Shown here one piece after another: positions 49,499-58,289 of a DNA stretch of 64,000 nucleotides (the stretch's first letter is position 1; every line of letters begins with the position of its first letter). The DNA lies in the IMG/VR virus record IMGVR_UViG_3300009314_000004, positions 62,001 to 126,000 of that record; one strand, written 5' to 3'. The DNA comes from a virus. The position numbers were made by a program, and so were the translations under genes. Under the pieces are notes generated by a model. It made no database searches and was not told the origin of the DNA. It saw only the letters and a list, made by a program, of their open reading frames with translations.

Positions 49499-51291
49499 GT
49501 TCTGGCTTCTCTTTGAAATAGCAAGATCGCCTCTTCCTGAATGATCCTATCCTGCCACGGCACCTGCGAATTGCTATTGTTCGTCTTCAGCTTGTGTCTT
49601 ATTGCGCCCGTCGTCCGCAAACCAACAGATGCGAACACCTCGCAGATAATCTCATCGGTAGGAATCACCCTATCACCGAGCCTCTTGTTTCCAACGACGA
49701 AAGCTACTTGCCCACCATCGTCCAGCCACTCAGACATCCGCTCTCCAACGGACAGCATGTCCTGGAAAAACTGCATCATCGCTCGCCGGCGGGCTTCCAT
49801 CTTGGGGGCGACTTCTTCAGCGCCAAAGAACTCATGGAATGTGGGAGAGACCTTTCGCACGCCAGGCCTATCCCCCACGGCGAGTGGTTCTACATACTCG
49901 GATCCAATCGTCTTGTCCCGAGTCTCGTAGGGGTCGTGCTTGAGTTCAGCCACAAGGGCCCGATAGGAGAGCAAGTGCGTTCGGAGGTAGCTCAATGCCT
50001 CTACGCCATATGGTGGGGACGTGATGACGTGAGTAAGAGAGCGGGCACCAAGATCGACGTCAAGGACCGAAGCCTCATGCACGGTGACAGCATTTGGGGG
50101 GCCAACAAGATCGCCGTGCGAATGAACCGATGCGTCAATGCTATTCGCCATTCTGTTGATGTGCTTGGCCACAATTTCACCTACGTTTACGTCCGTTCTG
50201 GGAGTGGCTCTGTATTCCGCTCGAACGACATCGACGTCAACATTGCCGATGCTCCTCATCCTCGCCGAGAGTGCAACGAGGAGAGCATCCCTTGCAAACC
50301 CGGACTCCTTCAAGGCGAGTTCAACAGCGATCGAGACACCAAGCAAGGCTTCTTGAGTGAACCAACGCTCCACATTGGAGAAGGCAGGCACGGGATTGCC
50401 GGGGCGTGCGAGTATCGCCGAGTGGTCCAGAGAATGAACATCCCTGCCGCCAAGGAACGAATTCCAGCCCCTCCAATAGTCCCGCACGAACTGCTTGGCG
50501 CCCTGACGCAGCAACTGAGGGTCAAGTGGAAACGCAGCCTTGGTCCAAGACAGGAGGGCGGAAAGCGGACAGACCTCGATTCCCACGAAAGGAATTCCGA
50601 GCAGGCGGCATTCGACGGCCGTAGTCCCGCTACCGAGAAACGGATCGCACACGACGTCCGATTTGCCTGCTCCGAAGTAGTTCAGCAAGGTGCGAACGAC
50701 ATGTGGGGGGAAACGCCCTACGTAGCGATGCCATCCATGCGAGCCGTAGTTCGAATTCCAGGACACAGCGGTGGGTTTTGGCTTCTCAAGTTGGAATTGA
50801 GCAGTGAACTCTCGTTCTCCAATCTTCTCGACGAGGGAAAGCCTCCGTACTGCGGTTCTCCGAGGGAACGGGCGGAGCCCCTCAACCTGCATGCTGAGTA
50901 GAGTTTGGTGGAACTCCAACTGGTCCGGCGGTCCATTTCGCATCCAAGGCATGGGAACGGCTTGAGCAGTTCCCCATGGGAATTGCAGTGGTAACAGCGA
51001 TTCAGCTTTGAGGGCAGCCGCCCTCTGGAGGGCAGTGGGCCCCGTACGTTCGGTGAGCCGAGGAATGGAGGGATCACGCAGCCCTTCGGCAAGGTCTCTC
51101 TCGGAGGATCCTGGCAGAGGGAAAAGCATGCCTCCGGAGAAAGAATTACTGGGTGCTTTGGCCTGCCGGACATCCTGCAACTTCTTGTCGGGAGGCGAAT
51201 GTGAAGTCAGCTCGCGCATCGGAGTTCTGACTGAGCGTACTCCCTTCTGCGCCTCTTCTAATTCCTTCAGCGTGATCTTCTTGACGTCCAA
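49495..51291 (-). CDS. DNA methyltransferase (N4-cytosine/N6-adenine class)
   Basis: 598 residues from the TTG at 51291 (AAGGAG six bases upstream); an ATG at 51360 would add 23 residues. DPFLGSGTTAVEC is the SAM-binding motif and THVITSPPYGVEAL the catalytic motif; TSPPY is typical of N4-cytosine enzymes. A long N-terminal part (about 200 residues) and a middle part may recognise the target. GC is visibly lower and the codon pattern differs from the neighbours, which suggests recent acquisition. No restriction endonuclease is adjacent, so it likely protects phage DNA. Confidence 0.82.
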   Translation of the reverse strand: MDVKKITLKELEEAQKGVRSVRTPMRELTSHSPPDKKLQDVRQAKAPSNSFSGGMLFPLPGSSERDLAEGLRDPSIPRLTERTGPTALQRAAALKAESLLPLQFPWGTAQAVPMPWMRNGPPDQLEFHQTLLSMQVEGLRPFPRRTAVRRLSLVEKIGEREFTAQFQLEKPKPTAVSWNSNYGSHGWHRYVGRFPPHVVRTLLNYFGAGKSDVVCDPFLGSGTTAVECRLLGIPFVGIEVCPLSALLSWTKAAFPLDPQLLRQGAKQFVRDYWRGWNSFLGGRDVHSLDHSAILARPGNPVPAFSNVERWFTQEALLGVSIAVELALKESGFARDALLVALSARMRSIGNVDVDVVRAEYRATPRTDVNVGEIVAKHINRMANSIDASVHSHGDLVGPPNAVTVHEASVLDVDLGARSLTHVITSPPYGVEALSYLRTHLLSYRALVAELKHDPYETRDKTIGSEYVEPLAVGDRPGVRKVSPTFHEFFGAEEVAPKMEARRRAMMQFFQDMLSVGERMSEWLDDGGQVAFVVGNKRLGDRVIPTDEIICEVFASVGLRTTGAIRHKLKTNNSNSQVPWQDRIIQEEAILLFQREART

Positions 51292-51387
51292 ATCTACTCC
51301 TTCGTATCGTGCCCGTTCTCTTCGGGATTTGTTCGACCGGCTGCATCGCCCGAGCGTCATGCACGCCCGAGAGCCGATCCCCCGGAG

Positions 51388-51576
51388 TCAGCACCCCTTA
51401 ACTTTGCCAGACTGTCCTCCCGGCATCAAGGATTGTTTCCGAGTTTTCTTTGTCCCATCCCTTTGGCGAGCGGCATCTTGGCCCAGTGAGGCCAACGGAA
51501 ATGTCTCCACCCCCGGGAGGGTACCCCGGTCCCCGATGGCAGCGTCCCCTACGGGGGGTTTGGCCTTCTTACCCAT
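51388..51576 (-). CDS. small basic hypothetical protein
   Basis: 62 residues, disordered and basic. Begins MGKKAKPPVGDAAIGDRG. Its ATG lies within the end of the HTH gene, after GGGGGAGG. No family recognised. Confidence 0.4.
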   Translation of the reverse strand: MGKKAKPPVGDAAIGDRGTLPGVETFPLASLGQDAARQRDGTKKTRKQSLMPGGQSGKVKGC

Positions 51577-51952
51577 TGGCCTCCCCCATCGTCAGCAGTA
51601 CCTGCAACATCTGGGGCTTGTTGAGTTCCTTCACCGACTCATAGGCCCTACGCCGCTTCTTAGGGGGCATTTGCTTGACGCCTTGCACGGCCAGGTCCCA
51701 CACCGCCGCAGCACTCGTCAGCAAGTCAATCGCAGGGACATCCAGCGCTTCAGCGTGGCGAACCAAGGTGAGCAGTCGAATATCCTGATTGTCGTGCCGC
51801 TCCATCTTGGACACTGCGACCGGGTGCACCCCCATCCGCTCCGCCACCTCCACCTGGGTCATCCCTTGCTGCTCCCGGAGCAGCCGCATGGTGTAGTACA
51901 CAGCGGTGCACAACGACAAGCCCAGTTTTTCTATTACCTCGTCAGCTTTCAT
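51569..51952 (-). CDS. Cro/CI-type helix-turn-helix regulator
   Basis: 127 residues from the ATG at 51952. An XRE-type HTH lies at about 25-75 (LLREQQGMTQVEVAERMGV, then AVSKMERHD). The C-terminal 50 residues are helical. Probably a transcriptional regulator of phage genes; its operator is not known. Confidence 0.75.
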   Translation of the reverse strand: MKADEVIEKLGLSLCTAVYYTMRLLREQQGMTQVEVAERMGVHPVAVSKMERHDNQDIRLLTLVRHAEALDVPAIDLLTSAAAVWDLAVQGVKQMPPKKRRRAYESVKELNKPQMLQVLLTMGEANG

Positions 51953-52121
51953 CAAGGAGGTCCTCCGTTATCGTCTCCGCCTCTACCTTGTCCCCCGGCC
52001 CCAACGTGATGCTGATCGTCACCTTCTTCTTAGGTACGGGGAAGACCCCGTCGAAGCCAGGAGCAACCCTGAAAGGGACGGTCCCTCCCAAATCCACGTG
52101 GTCGTCACTCCGGTAGCACAT
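51942..52121 (-). CDS. small hypothetical protein
   Basis: 59 residues, beta-rich, from the ATG at 52121 (TGATG overlap with upstream gene). Contains KKKVTISITLGPGDKVE. Overlaps the HTH gene by 11 bases. Confidence 0.45.
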   Translation of the reverse strand: MCYRSDDHVDLGGTVPFRVAPGFDGVFPVPKKKVTISITLGPGDKVEAETITEDLLDES

Positions 52122-53200
52122 CACGCCCCTTCGTTTTTTTGCCCCAACAGGGGGGCAACGACCCGCACAAGCATACCCTTGTCCACAACGAGCACGGGCA
52201 CATCCTCCAACTCCCCGTCTTCCCGAATGAGCGCTACTCCCCGCAGCAGCACGACGTCCTCCTCCTCTGCAACTTCCTCCACGGAGACGATGGTCTTTGC
52301 CAAAGGCGGGGGTTCCTCCCCCGACGGGGACGCCGTTTTGCAGCGCTCCCCCACGCCCTCTGTTGTGGAGGGTTCAGGCTCCATCCCCGGCAAATAGGGC
52401 TCTTCATCCTCTTCTCCCAACTCGGAGCGGGAGTGTTTCCCCGCTATATCCCTCAAAGTTTTGGACACGTCATCGTGAGTGCCCTTGCACCGCCACACCA
52501 ACTCTCCTTCCAGGGTGAGGGAACCGATCATGTCGCCCGGGTCTGTGGACTCCGGGTCGGACATGATGACCGCAGTGTATATTCTCTCCCCCGTGCCTAT
52601 ATCCTCAGCCAACTCCAGTCGTGTGACGGTGGTGGTGACCGGGGACACTTGCCCTGCCTCCCCCACTACGCCCACCTCCCCCTCGAATTCTTCGCAGTCC
52701 AACAAGCGATTGTACCTGTAGCCTACCTGGCGGATCAACGCCACCGTGATGTGCTCTAGCAATTCAAGGACAGGGAAGGCGTACACCACCTTCTTCAAGG
52801 AGGTTTCCTCAAACAACGGGTCCCGCTTGGGGGGGCGCTGCCCCACGGAGCGGCAGCGGTCGAGTGCATCAGTTACCACCTCCTCCAGGGCCTCCAACCC
52901 CCGCTCCTCGGCGCCCTCGGCGTCGGACTCGCTGCGAATAGCAGTGTTACGCGAAAAGCTCAGGATGGCTGCGCCTTGCAAAGCATCCACCACTCGGCAA
53001 AGGATGAGATCCTGCACTCGAGAAGCCTCCTCCTTCGTAAACGTCCTCCCCTTCACCTTCTCGGCGATGCCCGCCACCCCTTTCAGCTCGTCCGCTACCG
53101 CCAACAACAGGGGCGAAACTGCCCCCTGCCGACGAATAAGCTCATCCTCGAAGGCCACTTTTCCCGCCAACGCTGACAACAACTCAGCTTTCTTCTTCAT
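52121..53200 (-). CDS. hypothetical protein
   Basis: 359 residues from the ATG at 53200 (GGAGGAACAGGTG upstream; an ATG five codons earlier is possible). The N-terminal half is helical, with a histidine- and aromatic-containing core (YAFPVLELLEHITVALI). The C-terminal part is acidic and low-complexity. No family recognised. Confidence 0.55.
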   Translation of the reverse strand: MKKKAELLSALAGKVAFEDELIRRQGAVSPLLLAVADELKGVAGIAEKVKGRTFTKEEASRVQDLILCRVVDALQGAAILSFSRNTAIRSESDAEGAEERGLEALEEVVTDALDRCRSVGQRPPKRDPLFEETSLKKVVYAFPVLELLEHITVALIRQVGYRYNRLLDCEEFEGEVGVVGEAGQVSPVTTTVTRLELAEDIGTGERIYTAVIMSDPESTDPGDMIGSLTLEGELVWRCKGTHDDVSKTLRDIAGKHSRSELGEEDEEPYLPGMEPEPSTTEGVGERCKTASPSGEEPPPLAKTIVSVEEVAEEEDVVLLRGVALIREDGELEDVPVLVVDKGMLVRVVAPLLGQKNEGA

Positions 53201-53218
53201 CACCTGTTCCTCCATTAG

Positions 53219-53713
53219 TTACTCAGTCCATGTCACCGGCCGGTACATTGGCGGCCCCTCACTCCAGGGGGTGAACAGCACCCCCGAGTTCGGGACCTGG
53301 GCCGTGTGCTTCGCTCCGTCAAACTTCACCCTTGGGTCGAGGGGGAACACCGTATCCGACATCGGTACCGCACAACGCCACCACTCCGTCTCGTGCCTGG
53401 AGTAGCATAGCACGAACACGAGAGTGTTGGGCCACCGGCTCTCCTCGTACGCCCTTCGCACCCACAGCCCGTTCGTTCCCCGGCTGTAGGGGAAGTTGAG
53501 GAAGATACGAGTCCCCAGCTCGTGCCAGGGCAACGCCAACGCATCCTCTCCCAACGGGGACCCCGGCCCCAACCACCGCTCGCACTTGTGGTTCCCAGCA
53601 TGGGCGGCGGCGTCCAGGTCGAACCTGAACACATGGTCGAAATAGTCGTACAGCTCCTGAGGAGTACCATAGTCCTCCTTGCCGCCGCCCGAAGGCTCTA
53701 AAGGGAAACCCAT
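53219..53713 (-). CDS. phage-type DNA N6-adenine methyltransferase with altered motif
   Basis: 164 residues matching the small phage Dam-like family: DYGTPQELYDYF, FRFDLDAAAHAGNHKCERW, then the catalytic region RIFLNFPYSRG. The usual catalytic tetrapeptide is NPPY or DPPY; here it reads NFPY. The Pro-to-Phe change may change or abolish activity. Probably protects phage DNA from restriction or regulates packaging. Confidence 0.75.
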   Translation of the reverse strand: MGFPLEPSGGGKEDYGTPQELYDYFDHVFRFDLDAAAHAGNHKCERWLGPGSPLGEDALALPWHELGTRIFLNFPYSRGTNGLWVRRAYEESRWPNTLVFVLCYSRHETEWWRCAVPMSDTVFPLDPRVKFDGAKHTAQVPNSGVLFTPWSEGPPMYRPVTWTE

Positions 53714-53714
53714 A

Positions 53715-53873
53715 CTAGAACTCTTCGTTGTCGTTGAGGGTATCCAACATGACGTCGATGCGGCCGGCGATCTCCTCCAGTGAGTCCCGGGTTTGCCTTT
53801 GGCTCACCGACGTGTCTCCGAACACCTCCTCAATGGCGGCTTTGGCCGCTTCCACTTTGTCTGCGTGTTCCAT
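53715..53873 (-). CDS. small acidic protein
   Basis: 52 residues: MEHADKVEAAKAAIEEVFG, then QTRDSLEEIAGRIDVML, ending in Asp/Glu-rich DNDNEEF-like sequence. AGGAGGGAGTTTGGCA precedes the ATG. A single helical protein of unknown role, too short to appear in long-frame searches. Confidence 0.5.
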   Translation of the reverse strand: MEHADKVEAAKAAIEEVFGDTSVSQRQTRDSLEEIAGRIDVMLDTLNDNEEF

Positions 53874-53921
53874 TGCCAAACTCCCTCCTAAGTAATAAGC
53901 ACCCCCCGAACTACTTCTCTG

Positions 53922-54659
53922 CTAAAGGGCATCTTCCGCCTCTCCTACTTCATCTTCGTCAAGGAAAAACCCCCTCCTGGTAGCTTCCTCCTCCTGCGCC
54001 TCGGAGATGTCGAACCCCTCCAACACTCCGTCGTTCACCCACGCCCATCCATTTGACTTGAGCTCCCAGGAGGAACTCTCGAGAACCCACATAGCGTATT
54101 GGTCCTTCTCAGTGCCCAGGCACCCCTGGAACTCCCCCTTTGGGTCCATCCACCCATGCTGGGAATCGGGGACCTTCAAGTGGTCCCAAGACAGGTCCGA
54201 GAAGAACTCCGCCTCCATGCGTTGCAAGACCACGTGGTCCGAGCACTTGGGCATGTACCCGCCGACATCGTTCACCCAGGCTTTCTCAGACTCTAGGAAC
54301 CATGACGTGATCGGAATCCCTCGAGCTGCTGCGTAGGTCACTAGGGCAAACACCTTCATGTTAACGTTCTTCTTCCCCCTTTTGATGCCTCGCATTACCC
54401 GATTCACTGTGGCAAGTCCATCCCCGCCGAGGGCTCTCTTCATACCCCGCAACAGCTCATCCAATTGCCGCACCAGGCCCTCCACCCCCAGGGGGTCCCT
54501 TTGGGACATCTTCGCCACTTCCTCAGCCAACTCAGCCAGCCGCCCCACCAAAGCGTCCCGCTCCTTGCGCCAATCCTTGGGGGGAATGCGCTGCTTCAAC
54601 CCCTTCACAACGATGCGCAGCTTCCGGTTCTCCCGGCGCAGGTCTTCAAGCTCTCCCAT
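53922..54659 (-). CDS. coiled-coil hypothetical protein
   Basis: 245 residues with an N-terminal coiled coil (LEDLRRENRKLRIVVKGLKQ) and a Trp-rich C-terminal domain (WELKSNGWAWVNDG). The C-terminus is acidic. No family recognised. The coiled coil suggests a homo-oligomer. Confidence 0.55.
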   Translation of the reverse strand: MGELEDLRRENRKLRIVVKGLKQRIPPKDWRKERDALVGRLAELAEEVAKMSQRDPLGVEGLVRQLDELLRGMKRALGGDGLATVNRVMRGIKRGKKNVNMKVFALVTYAAARGIPITSWFLESEKAWVNDVGGYMPKCSDHVVLQRMEAEFFSDLSWDHLKVPDSQHGWMDPKGEFQGCLGTEKDQYAMWVLESSSWELKSNGWAWVNDGVLEGFDISEAQEEEATRRGFFLDEDEVGEAEDAL

Positions 54660-54824
54660 CTACTCAAACTCCTGGTCGTAGTGCTCATCGGCGGCCTGAA
54701 TGACCGCCTCGGCCGCAGTGCTCCCCTTGCTGATCACGCCGCCAGTGACGTGGCAGTACACCTCTCCAACGTTCTGCATCACTCCAGCCCCAGGACAGCC
54801 CAGAATCTTCTGCTCACTCCCCAT
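54660..54824 (-). CDS. small hypothetical protein
   Basis: 54 residues from an ATG overlapping the previous stop by 11 bases: MGSEQKILGCPGAGVMQN, then VGEVYCHVTGGVISKG. Ends in acidic residues. No family recognised; the frame has normal codon use for this phage. Confidence 0.5.
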   Translation of the reverse strand: MGSEQKILGCPGAGVMQNVGEVYCHVTGGVISKGSTAAEAVIQAADEHYDQEFE

Positions 54825-55221
54825 CGTTCTCCCCGCTCAGCACCGAGCACTCGTGGAAGTTCATTTCGTCGATGACCGTGACGTCCCCCTCCTGGTGGGA
54901 CTTCTTTATGGCGCCCCCGAGCCCCATAGGTAGTGTGCCCATCGGCAGCACTCTCGAGTGGTCGGGGGACTCACGCATCTTGCGGAATTCCTCCCGCATC
55001 ACCCCCAGTTGGTCCTTGGTGTACGCCCGCCCATCATGGGTGAATATCCTGTTCCCGCCGAAAGAATGCACCCGCACCTTCAGGGGGTCCAAGAGGCGGT
55101 ACATGGTCCCCTCCGGCGTCTCCACCTCCAAGGAGAGGGCGTTCCCGTAGAACAGCAACTCCAGCTCCATGAGGGCGTCGAGCTCTACCTTGGTGTGGAG
55201 CTTCGTGTACTTGTCAGCCAT
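54814..55221 (-). CDS. hypothetical protein
   Basis: 135 residues, alpha/beta, starting MADKYTKLHTKVELDAL. Contains NRIFTHDGRAYTKDQLGVM. Start overlaps the preceding stop. No family recognised. Confidence 0.5.
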   Translation of the reverse strand: MADKYTKLHTKVELDALMELELLFYGNALSLEVETPEGTMYRLLDPLKVRVHSFGGNRIFTHDGRAYTKDQLGVMREEFRKMRESPDHSRVLPMGTLPMGLGGAIKKSHQEGDVTVIDEMNFHECSVLSGENDGE

Positions 55222-55742
55222 CAGTTGTCCAGCTTTTCCGGCTTGGCCTGCTTGGCCTGCTCCAAGACGGCCATGAGGAAAGTACGTATCCCGTGCCCCA
55301 CATGGCTAGGTGGAAGCAGGGAGCACACCTTCGTGATGAAGGAAGTCTGCTTGCTCAACCGGGGGAGCGCTACCTTGAGCTCCAGTGTTACCTGACGAGA
55401 ATCGCTCACCGCCTCTTTCCGGGCCGTCTCCGCCGCTGCCAACTCGTTGATGAGGGCCTCCATCCCCTCCGGGACATCCTGCACCGCCAAGTCGACGTAC
55501 TTGTAGAGGCAAACGGCCATCGCCATCCCCTGATAGAACCCGATGGCCCGCTCACTGGCGCCCCGCGCCCCACCCCCAACAAGAGCCTCTCCCAGGTAGT
55601 CCTTGATTTTCCCTACCACCCCCGGGGGTATCCGGTAGTCCTTGACGAACTGCCAGTTCAACGTGCGCAGCTTGTCAATACCACTCTCCTCGTCGACGAT
55701 GGCCAGTACCCGCTCTACGAACTCCATCAGCTCAAATGACAT
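55221..55742 (-). CDS. hypothetical protein
   Basis: 173 residues, helical, with MEFVERVLAIVDEESGIDKL at the start and a central patch GFYQGMAMAVCLYKYVDLA. No family recognised. Confidence 0.5.
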   Translation of the reverse strand: MSFELMEFVERVLAIVDEESGIDKLRTLNWQFVKDYRIPPGVVGKIKDYLGEALVGGGARGASERAIGFYQGMAMAVCLYKYVDLAVQDVPEGMEALINELAAAETARKEAVSDSRQVTLELKVALPRLSKQTSFITKVCSLLPPSHVGHGIRTFLMAVLEQAKQAKPEKLDN

Positions 55743-56098
55743 TACGATTCCCCCTTAGGGCAATTGCCCTCCGGTAGCAGATCCGCACAGAGTCGGGCTA
55801 GTCGGACACCCTCTTCTGTCGGTTCGAATCTGGCCAGCACTGGATGCCCACCCCCTAAGAAGTGGGGGTCCAACTTTCCATTGTCCTTGTAGACGCCTCG
55901 GGTGAGGAGGAGCTTTCGGCCATCGAAGGTGGTACATCCTTCGTAGTCCACCACCAGAATCGAATGGCCGTTCCGGTCCTCTTGGGCTACTATCGTGTAC
56001 TTGAAAGGATTGGGGTTCGGCGGCTCGGGGGGAGGGCAACTGCACTGGGTTTGGCAGGTACAGCTACTCCCTCCGCTGAATAACGTTATCGCTCCCAT
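55742..56098 (-). CDS. cysteine-rich N-terminal protein
   Basis: 118 residues from the ATG at 56098 (GGGAGGGTCCTG upstream). The first 20 residues hold SSCTCQTQCSCPPPEPPNP, a cysteine cluster that could bind metal. The rest is beta-rich (HSILVVDYEGCTTFDG). No family recognised. Confidence 0.5.
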   Translation of the reverse strand: MGAITLFSGGSSCTCQTQCSCPPPEPPNPNPFKYTIVAQEDRNGHSILVVDYEGCTTFDGRKLLLTRGVYKDNGKLDPHFLGGGHPVLARFEPTEEGVRLARLCADLLPEGNCPKGES

Positions 56099-56180
56099 CA
56101 GGACCCTCCCATTTGTTGGTGAGCTAATGATACCCACCCGATAAGGTCTGATCCCGGGAACTCCACGTAGAATTCGTTCG

Positions 56181-56840
56181 TCATTCCTCCTCCGACCCCT
56201 TGGTGGGCATGTCCAACAACGCCTCCAAGGACCTGGTCCCATGCAAGGAAATATGGGAGTCGTAGTCCTCCATAGTCTGCAACAAGTGCCTCAAGCAGTC
56301 CCGCACTTTGTCCTGAGTGTTGCAATTCGGGCACGGCGCCCCCAACCGTCTCGCTTCCTCCCGAGTGAGTGGGCAGCCCTGGATGAATTCGTCACTTTCC
56401 GCCAACGCCCGCAGCTGGGCCTTCCGGCCAGCTCGGTCCACCACTGCCTCCGGCAACTTTTGCTGCAGGCGCTCCGCCAAATCCGTAGGGGTCTGGAAAT
56501 ACTCCCCCGGCAATGGGGGAGGCAGCACCACCCCGACGCCCTCAAGGATGTCCCCCGCCTCGAGCGTCATCCCCCGCTCCCAAACGGCCTTCAGGGCGTC
56601 CCATCGCTTGCGGCACTCCTTGCAGCCAGGGGGTTTGTCCGTGTAGCGCACCCTGTGCGGCTCAGCCGGAAGGCCGTACCTACCGAATAGGGCGCCCTCC
56701 TTGCAATCCAAACGAACGAACCTCGCCAACGGGGGAGCCGAGTTATTCAGGCGCTCCTTGAGACTCATCCCATAGTAGGAGGTCACCAGGTGCCAAGTGG
56801 CGTCCCTGCGGGGGTGCCATTGCAAAGTCAGGAACTTCAT
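56181..56840 (-). CDS. zinc-motif hypothetical protein
   Basis: 219 residues from the ATG at 56840 (GGGAGGGGGTGCT upstream). CKECRKRW near residue 72 and CPNCNTQDKVRDCLRHL near 180 are likely zinc ligands. Mostly helical. No family recognised. Confidence 0.5.
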   Translation of the reverse strand: MKFLTLQWHPRRDATWHLVTSYYGMSLKERLNNSAPPLARFVRLDCKEGALFGRYGLPAEPHRVRYTDKPPGCKECRKRWDALKAVWERGMTLEAGDILEGVGVVLPPPLPGEYFQTPTDLAERLQQKLPEAVVDRAGRKAQLRALAESDEFIQGCPLTREEARRLGAPCPNCNTQDKVRDCLRHLLQTMEDYDSHISLHGTRSLEALLDMPTKGSEEE

Positions 56841-57067
56841 AGCACCCCCTCCCGTTCCAGCAGCCACCTGGTCACGCTGAGGTCCACTACCTCCCCTTCG
56901 GTGTAGCCCTCGTCCCCGTGCTCCAACTGAGAATGAGGTATCCACACCTCCGTGTCAACCTGGGTGATGCCGTCGGCTACCTCGATGTCAACCAGGACGG
57001 CGGCGTCGCTGGGCGCCACCACTACTCCCCGAACTGCTACATACTTGTCTTCGTCAAACCCGCTCAT
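56837..57067 (-). CDS. small acidic beta protein
   Basis: 76 residues, from an ATG overlapping the upstream stop by 4 bases. Contains VAVRGVVVAPSDAAVLVDI. Possibly a small inhibitor or DNA-mimic protein by charge, without direct evidence. Confidence 0.5.
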   Translation of the reverse strand: MSGFDEDKYVAVRGVVVAPSDAAVLVDIEVADGITQVDTEVWIPHSQLEHGDEGYTEGEVVDLSVTRWLLEREGVL

Positions 57068-57138
57068 GTCTCATTCCCTCGGCAGCACAGGCACCCTGAA
57101 CTCCAGAGTGCCGAAACCACTTCTGCTTCTGCCAGCAT
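57064..57138 (-). CDS. 24-residue leader peptide candidate
   Basis: MLAEAEVVSALWSSGCLCC is followed by RGNET and a TGA that overlaps the next ATG (ATGA). GGAGGGTTACTTG precedes its ATG and a TTGACA promoter lies upstream. The coupling makes translation plausible. Could be a translated leader for the operon. Confidence 0.4.
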   Translation of the reverse strand: MLAEAEVVSALWSSGCLCCRGNET

Positions 57139-57175
57139 CAAGTAACCCTCCGGTGCTGCACTAACCCTACAGGCT

Positions 57176-57204
57176 ACTCTACGTCGAAGGGGGAACCCTG
57201 TCAA
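57176..57204 (-). promoter_or_regulatory. minus-strand promoter with TTGACA
   Basis: TTGACA (57204-57199), 17-base spacer, TAGAGT (57181-57176). Drives the minus block beginning with the 24-codon leader at 57138. Divergent to the plus promoter at 57224. Confidence 0.6.
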
Positions 57205-57223
57205 GCTTTTTTTGTTTAACATC

Positions 57224-57253
57224 ATTCAATTCCTCGCCCGTATGTGCTATAAG
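57224..57253 (+). promoter_or_regulatory. plus-strand promoter, ATTCAA-N16-GCTATAAG
   Basis: ATTCAA (57224-57229), 16 bases, GCTATAAG (57246-57253), 29 bases before the ATG at 57282. Matches the copies at 27433 and 41333. Confidence 0.65.
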
Positions 57254-57281
57254 GACCATGGACCAACATACGGAGGGAAGA

Positions 57282-57617
57282 ATGACAAAGACACCGAGGG
57301 TAATCCTGGGGGACTCAACCCCGAAACCATGCAAATACCACCTCTCATTCGAAGGGGGGGTATTCTGTTGTACCTTCGCCCCGAGACATAAGGGGGAAGC
57401 CCCACAAGCGCTGGCGTCCTGGAACCGTAAGGGGGGAGGGTCCTACACACTACGACCCTACGGGGTAAGTATCACCCAGACAGCCCCTGGCGCCGTCCTG
57501 GACTGGGAAAAAGTACCGGGGGTGTCGCTCTGGCTCACCGAAGCAACGCCCAAGATCGGGGGGGCCTGCAAAACGGGCTTCCCGCAAAAAAGAAAGGGGG
57601 AGACAAGTGAAGAATAA
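57282..57617 (+). CDS. small protein, tandem paralogue 1
   Basis: 111 residues from the ATG at 57282 (GGAGGGAAGA upstream). TFAPRHKGEAPQA, LRPYGVSI and DWEKVPGVSLW also occur in altered form in the next gene, so the two are tandem duplicates. Fold and function unknown; overlaps the next gene by 11 bases. Confidence 0.6.
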   Translation: MTKTPRVILGDSTPKPCKYHLSFEGGVFCCTFAPRHKGEAPQALASWNRKGGGSYTLRPYGVSITQTAPGAVLDWEKVPGVSLWLTEATPKIGGACKTGFPQKRKGETSEE

Positions 57618-57936
57618 CTTCCAAGAGTGGCCCCGGGAAAATGGGAGCCCAAAAGGCGTTGGCTACCACCTGGAGGATGCCGGGTGGACCTTCTATGCCT
57701 CCTTCGCCCCCAGACATGAGGGGTCGGCCAAGGAGACAGAGGGGAACCTCAATGGAACTGAAGGGAGGACCTTCGAGTTGCGTCCCTACGGGGTCAACTT
57801 CACCGGCCCAAGTGACGAATTCGGCGCCATTGCGGAAACGGACTGGGAGAAAGTCCCCGGTTTTTCGCTGTGGTTCACCCGGGACTTGGCAGTAGCCAAA
57901 GGTATAGCGACCTTGGCAGGGAAGGGCGATGCCTGA
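57607..57936 (+). CDS. small protein, tandem paralogue 2
   Basis: 109 residues, GTG start with GGGGGAGACAA upstream. SFAPRHEGSAKET, LRPYGVNF and DWEKVPGFSLW match paralogue 1. Overlaps the next gene by 8 bases. Confidence 0.6.
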   Translation: MKNNFQEWPRENGSPKGVGYHLEDAGWTFYASFAPRHEGSAKETEGNLNGTEGRTFELRPYGVNFTGPSDEFGAIAETDWEKVPGFSLWFTRDLAVAKGIATLAGKGDA

Positions 57937-58267
57937 AAAGATTGAATTCCACCCCGGATTCGGGGATGAACTGTGGGAGAACCTCCCCAAGGTAGTTCAG
58001 GGGGCCTTCATGGCCTCCGGACTGAGCCGCAAAGACTTCATCCGGGGCTGGGCGCAGTCGCTGTCCTGGCCCCGCAGGGAGCGGGAGCACGCCATTATGG
58101 CCGTCACCTCCGCCGGCCAACTCTGGGTCGCTGCCATGAGCTCCGGCCTGTGGAAGGGCGCAGCGCTGGTCAAGGACGTCCCCGTCAAGCTCTCACCGGG
58201 CAGTAGCTTGGAGAGCGGGGTTCGGGCGTTCCTGGAGGCCGCCCACGCCACCATGAAAGGCACTTAG
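57929..58267 (+). CDS. hypothetical protein
   Basis: 112 residues, helical, with GLSRKDFIRGWAQSLSWPRR in the middle. ATG preceded by CAGGGAAGGGCG. No family recognised. Confidence 0.5.
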   Translation: MPEKIEFHPGFGDELWENLPKVVQGAFMASGLSRKDFIRGWAQSLSWPRREREHAIMAVTSAGQLWVAAMSSGLWKGAALVKDVPVKLSPGSSLESGVRAFLEAAHATMKGT

Positions 58268-58289
58268 CAAGGGGGGATAGGAGAAACCA

